The position numbers and the translations under genes are program-made. Positions 63,501 to 64,000 of a stretch of 64,000 nt of DNA are shown here, one piece after another. The DNA comes from Liolophura sinensis (taxonomy: Eukaryota; Mollusca; Polyplacophora; Chitonida; Chitonidae). Location: contig NC_088301.1 of NCBI RefSeq assembly GCF_032854445.1, forward strand, positions 28,814,402-28,878,401, in the 5' to 3' direction. Each line of letters opens with the position of its first letter. Position 1 is the first letter of the stretch. The notes beneath the pieces were generated by a model that searched no databases, had not been told where the DNA came from, and saw only the letters and a program-made list of their open reading frames with translations.

Positions 63501-63899
63501 TTAATTCCTCAGACATACAGTGTGACTGTTAGATTCTTCAAGTGGGAGTTTTTCGAGATTCTCTTGGCTGACCATTCTTCTGATGGTCATGGCACCATTG
63601 AGTTGTGGACAGCTCTTGTACATACTCTCCCGCTCTCAAAACGGAACTGAGCCCAGGCAAACCAGATGGGACACTAGTGGGGCTATTGCACACCATGTGT
63701 ACATACTTAACCAGGTGCGGTGATCACCAAGACCTAACTCAATCAAGACGCCGTGGTGGCTTTCAGCACTAGACGCATTATATATGATATCATGTTTGTG
63801 TTGCAGGTATTGTACTCCTACGGAATTGGCTTTATCTATATTCTCCTCGGCCTGTTGGTTTCTGGACAGATTATCCCAGCATTTAAATTTTGTCTGCAG
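60116..63899 (+). CDS. SLC35B3: Adenosine 3'-phospho-5'-phosphosulfate transporter 2, partial (first 287 aa)
   Basis: A Golgi membrane antiporter of the SLC35B group that brings the sulfate donor PAPS into the lumen for sulfotransferases. Exons 60116-60400, 61246-61367, 62291-62445, 62921-63028, 63219-63316 and 63807-63899 join in frame to 861 nt. A Ser-rich cytosolic N terminus (1-70) precedes the first membrane helix at about 74-94 (ending YLIYGYMQ). Family blocks are GWYLTLVQFAFYSIFGL, FLTVATMGLSNTS, GYLNYPTQVIFKCCKLIPV, TLADSSVSP and DAVIGNVQEK. They match SLC35B3 more closely than SLC35B2. About 115 C-terminal residues lie beyond the window. Confidence 0.95.
60519..60562 (+). repeat. (AT)n microsatellite, about 22 units
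   Basis: Uninterrupted AT dinucleotide run in SLC35B3 intron 1, able to extrude as a cruciform. Confidence 0.95.
61246..61367 (+). CDS. SLC35B3: SLC35B3 exon 2: TM2
   Basis: Reads ELIFKLEGFQPYGWYLTLVQ, FAFYSIFGLAEL, SVKEDKKR. It follows a T-run acceptor; phase 2 donor GTAAAT. Confidence 0.95.
61417..61789 (+). mobile_element. SINE-B, full-length copy
   Basis: tRNA-like head CCGTGATAGCACAGTTATCTGG (spaced box A) with GGATCAATCC as box B, then a body with GACTGGTTGACCCGTAT and GGAAATCCGTCCTGCAACA, and the 3' tail ACTGAAAAATTGTTGAGTAC followed by GACGTTAAACCCCAAGCACTC. Lies in SLC35B3 intron 2, sense. Confidence 0.85.
62291..62445 (+). CDS. SLC35B3: SLC35B3 exon 3: TM3-TM4 with NYPTQVIFK
   Basis: Reads IPLKTYTLLAFLTVATMGLS, NTSVGYLNYPTQVIFKCCKL, IPVLLGGIFIQ. 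This is the most conserved block of the family. Phase 1 donor GTAGGT. Confidence 0.96.
62921..63028 (+). CDS. SLC35B3: SLC35B3 exon 4
   Basis: Reads GKKYGIFDYLSCVCMSVGLI, LFTLADSSVSPRFNTY. Phase 1 on both sides. LADS is family-typical. Confidence 0.95.
63219..63316 (+). CDS. SLC35B3: SLC35B3 exon 5
   Basis: Reads GIILITLALAADAVIGNVQE, KTMKQFSATNSEV. DAVIGNVQEK is conserved. Phase 0 donor GTGAGT. Confidence 0.95.
63807..63899 (+). CDS. SLC35B3: SLC35B3 exon 6 (last in window)
   Basis: Reads VLYSYGIGFIYILLGLLVSG, QIIPAFKFCLQ. VLYSY-x-IGF-x-YILLGL matches the family. Phase 0 donor GTAAGG at 63900; the intron runs off the window. Confidence 0.94.
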
Positions 63900-64000
63900 G
63901 TAAGGTATCATGGTTGATTTACAGATGATCAGAACAAGCCATTTTATGTGAAACTACCCCGCGAGCATACCTCTACAGTTTTGGCTCCGGCTGGCATGTC

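Noticed and set aside
63505..63650. Acceptor-like TTCCTCAG followed by a hydrophobic frame (SWLTILLMVMAPLSCGQLLY) in SLC35B3 intron 5
   Set aside because: SLC35B3 exons 5 and 6 join directly in the family (NSEV-VLYSY), the frame does not match the family, and no convincing donor in phase follows.

Overview
This is a 64 kb piece of animal nuclear genome, AT-rich with intron-rich genes. Three conserved protein-coding genes can be read exon by exon, and all introns used here are GT-AG with matching phases. The host is most likely a lophotrochozoan: a mollusc, with a brachiopod not excluded. The reasons are the Src42A-type invertebrate Src kinase, tRNA-derived SINEs of a type I associate with mollusc genomes, and the great abundance of the palindrome TACATGTA. 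The species cannot be named from sequence alone.

Layout. (1) 1826-29767, plus strand: a complete Src42A-like non-receptor tyrosine kinase, 8 coding exons, 522 residues, with a first intron of 10.8 kb and a long 3' UTR to about 31955. (2) 31956-34490: a short convergent intergenic region with a decayed Tc1-type transposase and a duplicated repeat. (3) 58811-34626, minus strand: THOC1 (THO complex subunit 1). Nineteen exons are visible and encode 608 residues. One phase-0 exon expected between 47638 and 46132 is missing and probably lies in the 200-N assembly gap. (4) 58812-60115: a 1.3 kb divergent promoter region. (5) 60116-63899, plus strand: the first six coding exons of SLC35B3 (PAPS transporter 2), cut by the window end.

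The genes are unrelated in job: membrane-proximal tyrosine signalling, co-transcriptional mRNP assembly and export, and import of PAPS into the Golgi for sulfation. Nothing suggests a shared pathway; the order is tail-to-tail, then head-to-head.

Introns and spacers hold many repeats: about twelve copies of one tRNA-headed SINE (SINE-A), three copies of two other SINEs (SINE-B, SINE-C) that share a 3' tail, a hAT-like remnant with a BED-finger-like ORF, a mariner-like fragment, a fold-back MITE, a dispersed element in two copies, and several unnamed dispersed families. THOC1 introns carry six minisatellites; the Src gene carries only a GATA microsatellite.

The best candidates for something new are: a 24-nt in-frame microexon candidate at 23634-23657, which would add eight residues to the Src activation loop; a THOC1 intron minisatellite that repeats the 5' splice site of the preceding exon about nine times; a 41-bp minisatellite of 19 copies whose single-copy progenitor can still be seen in a sister element 11 kb away; and an unrecognised ORF end inside that sister element.
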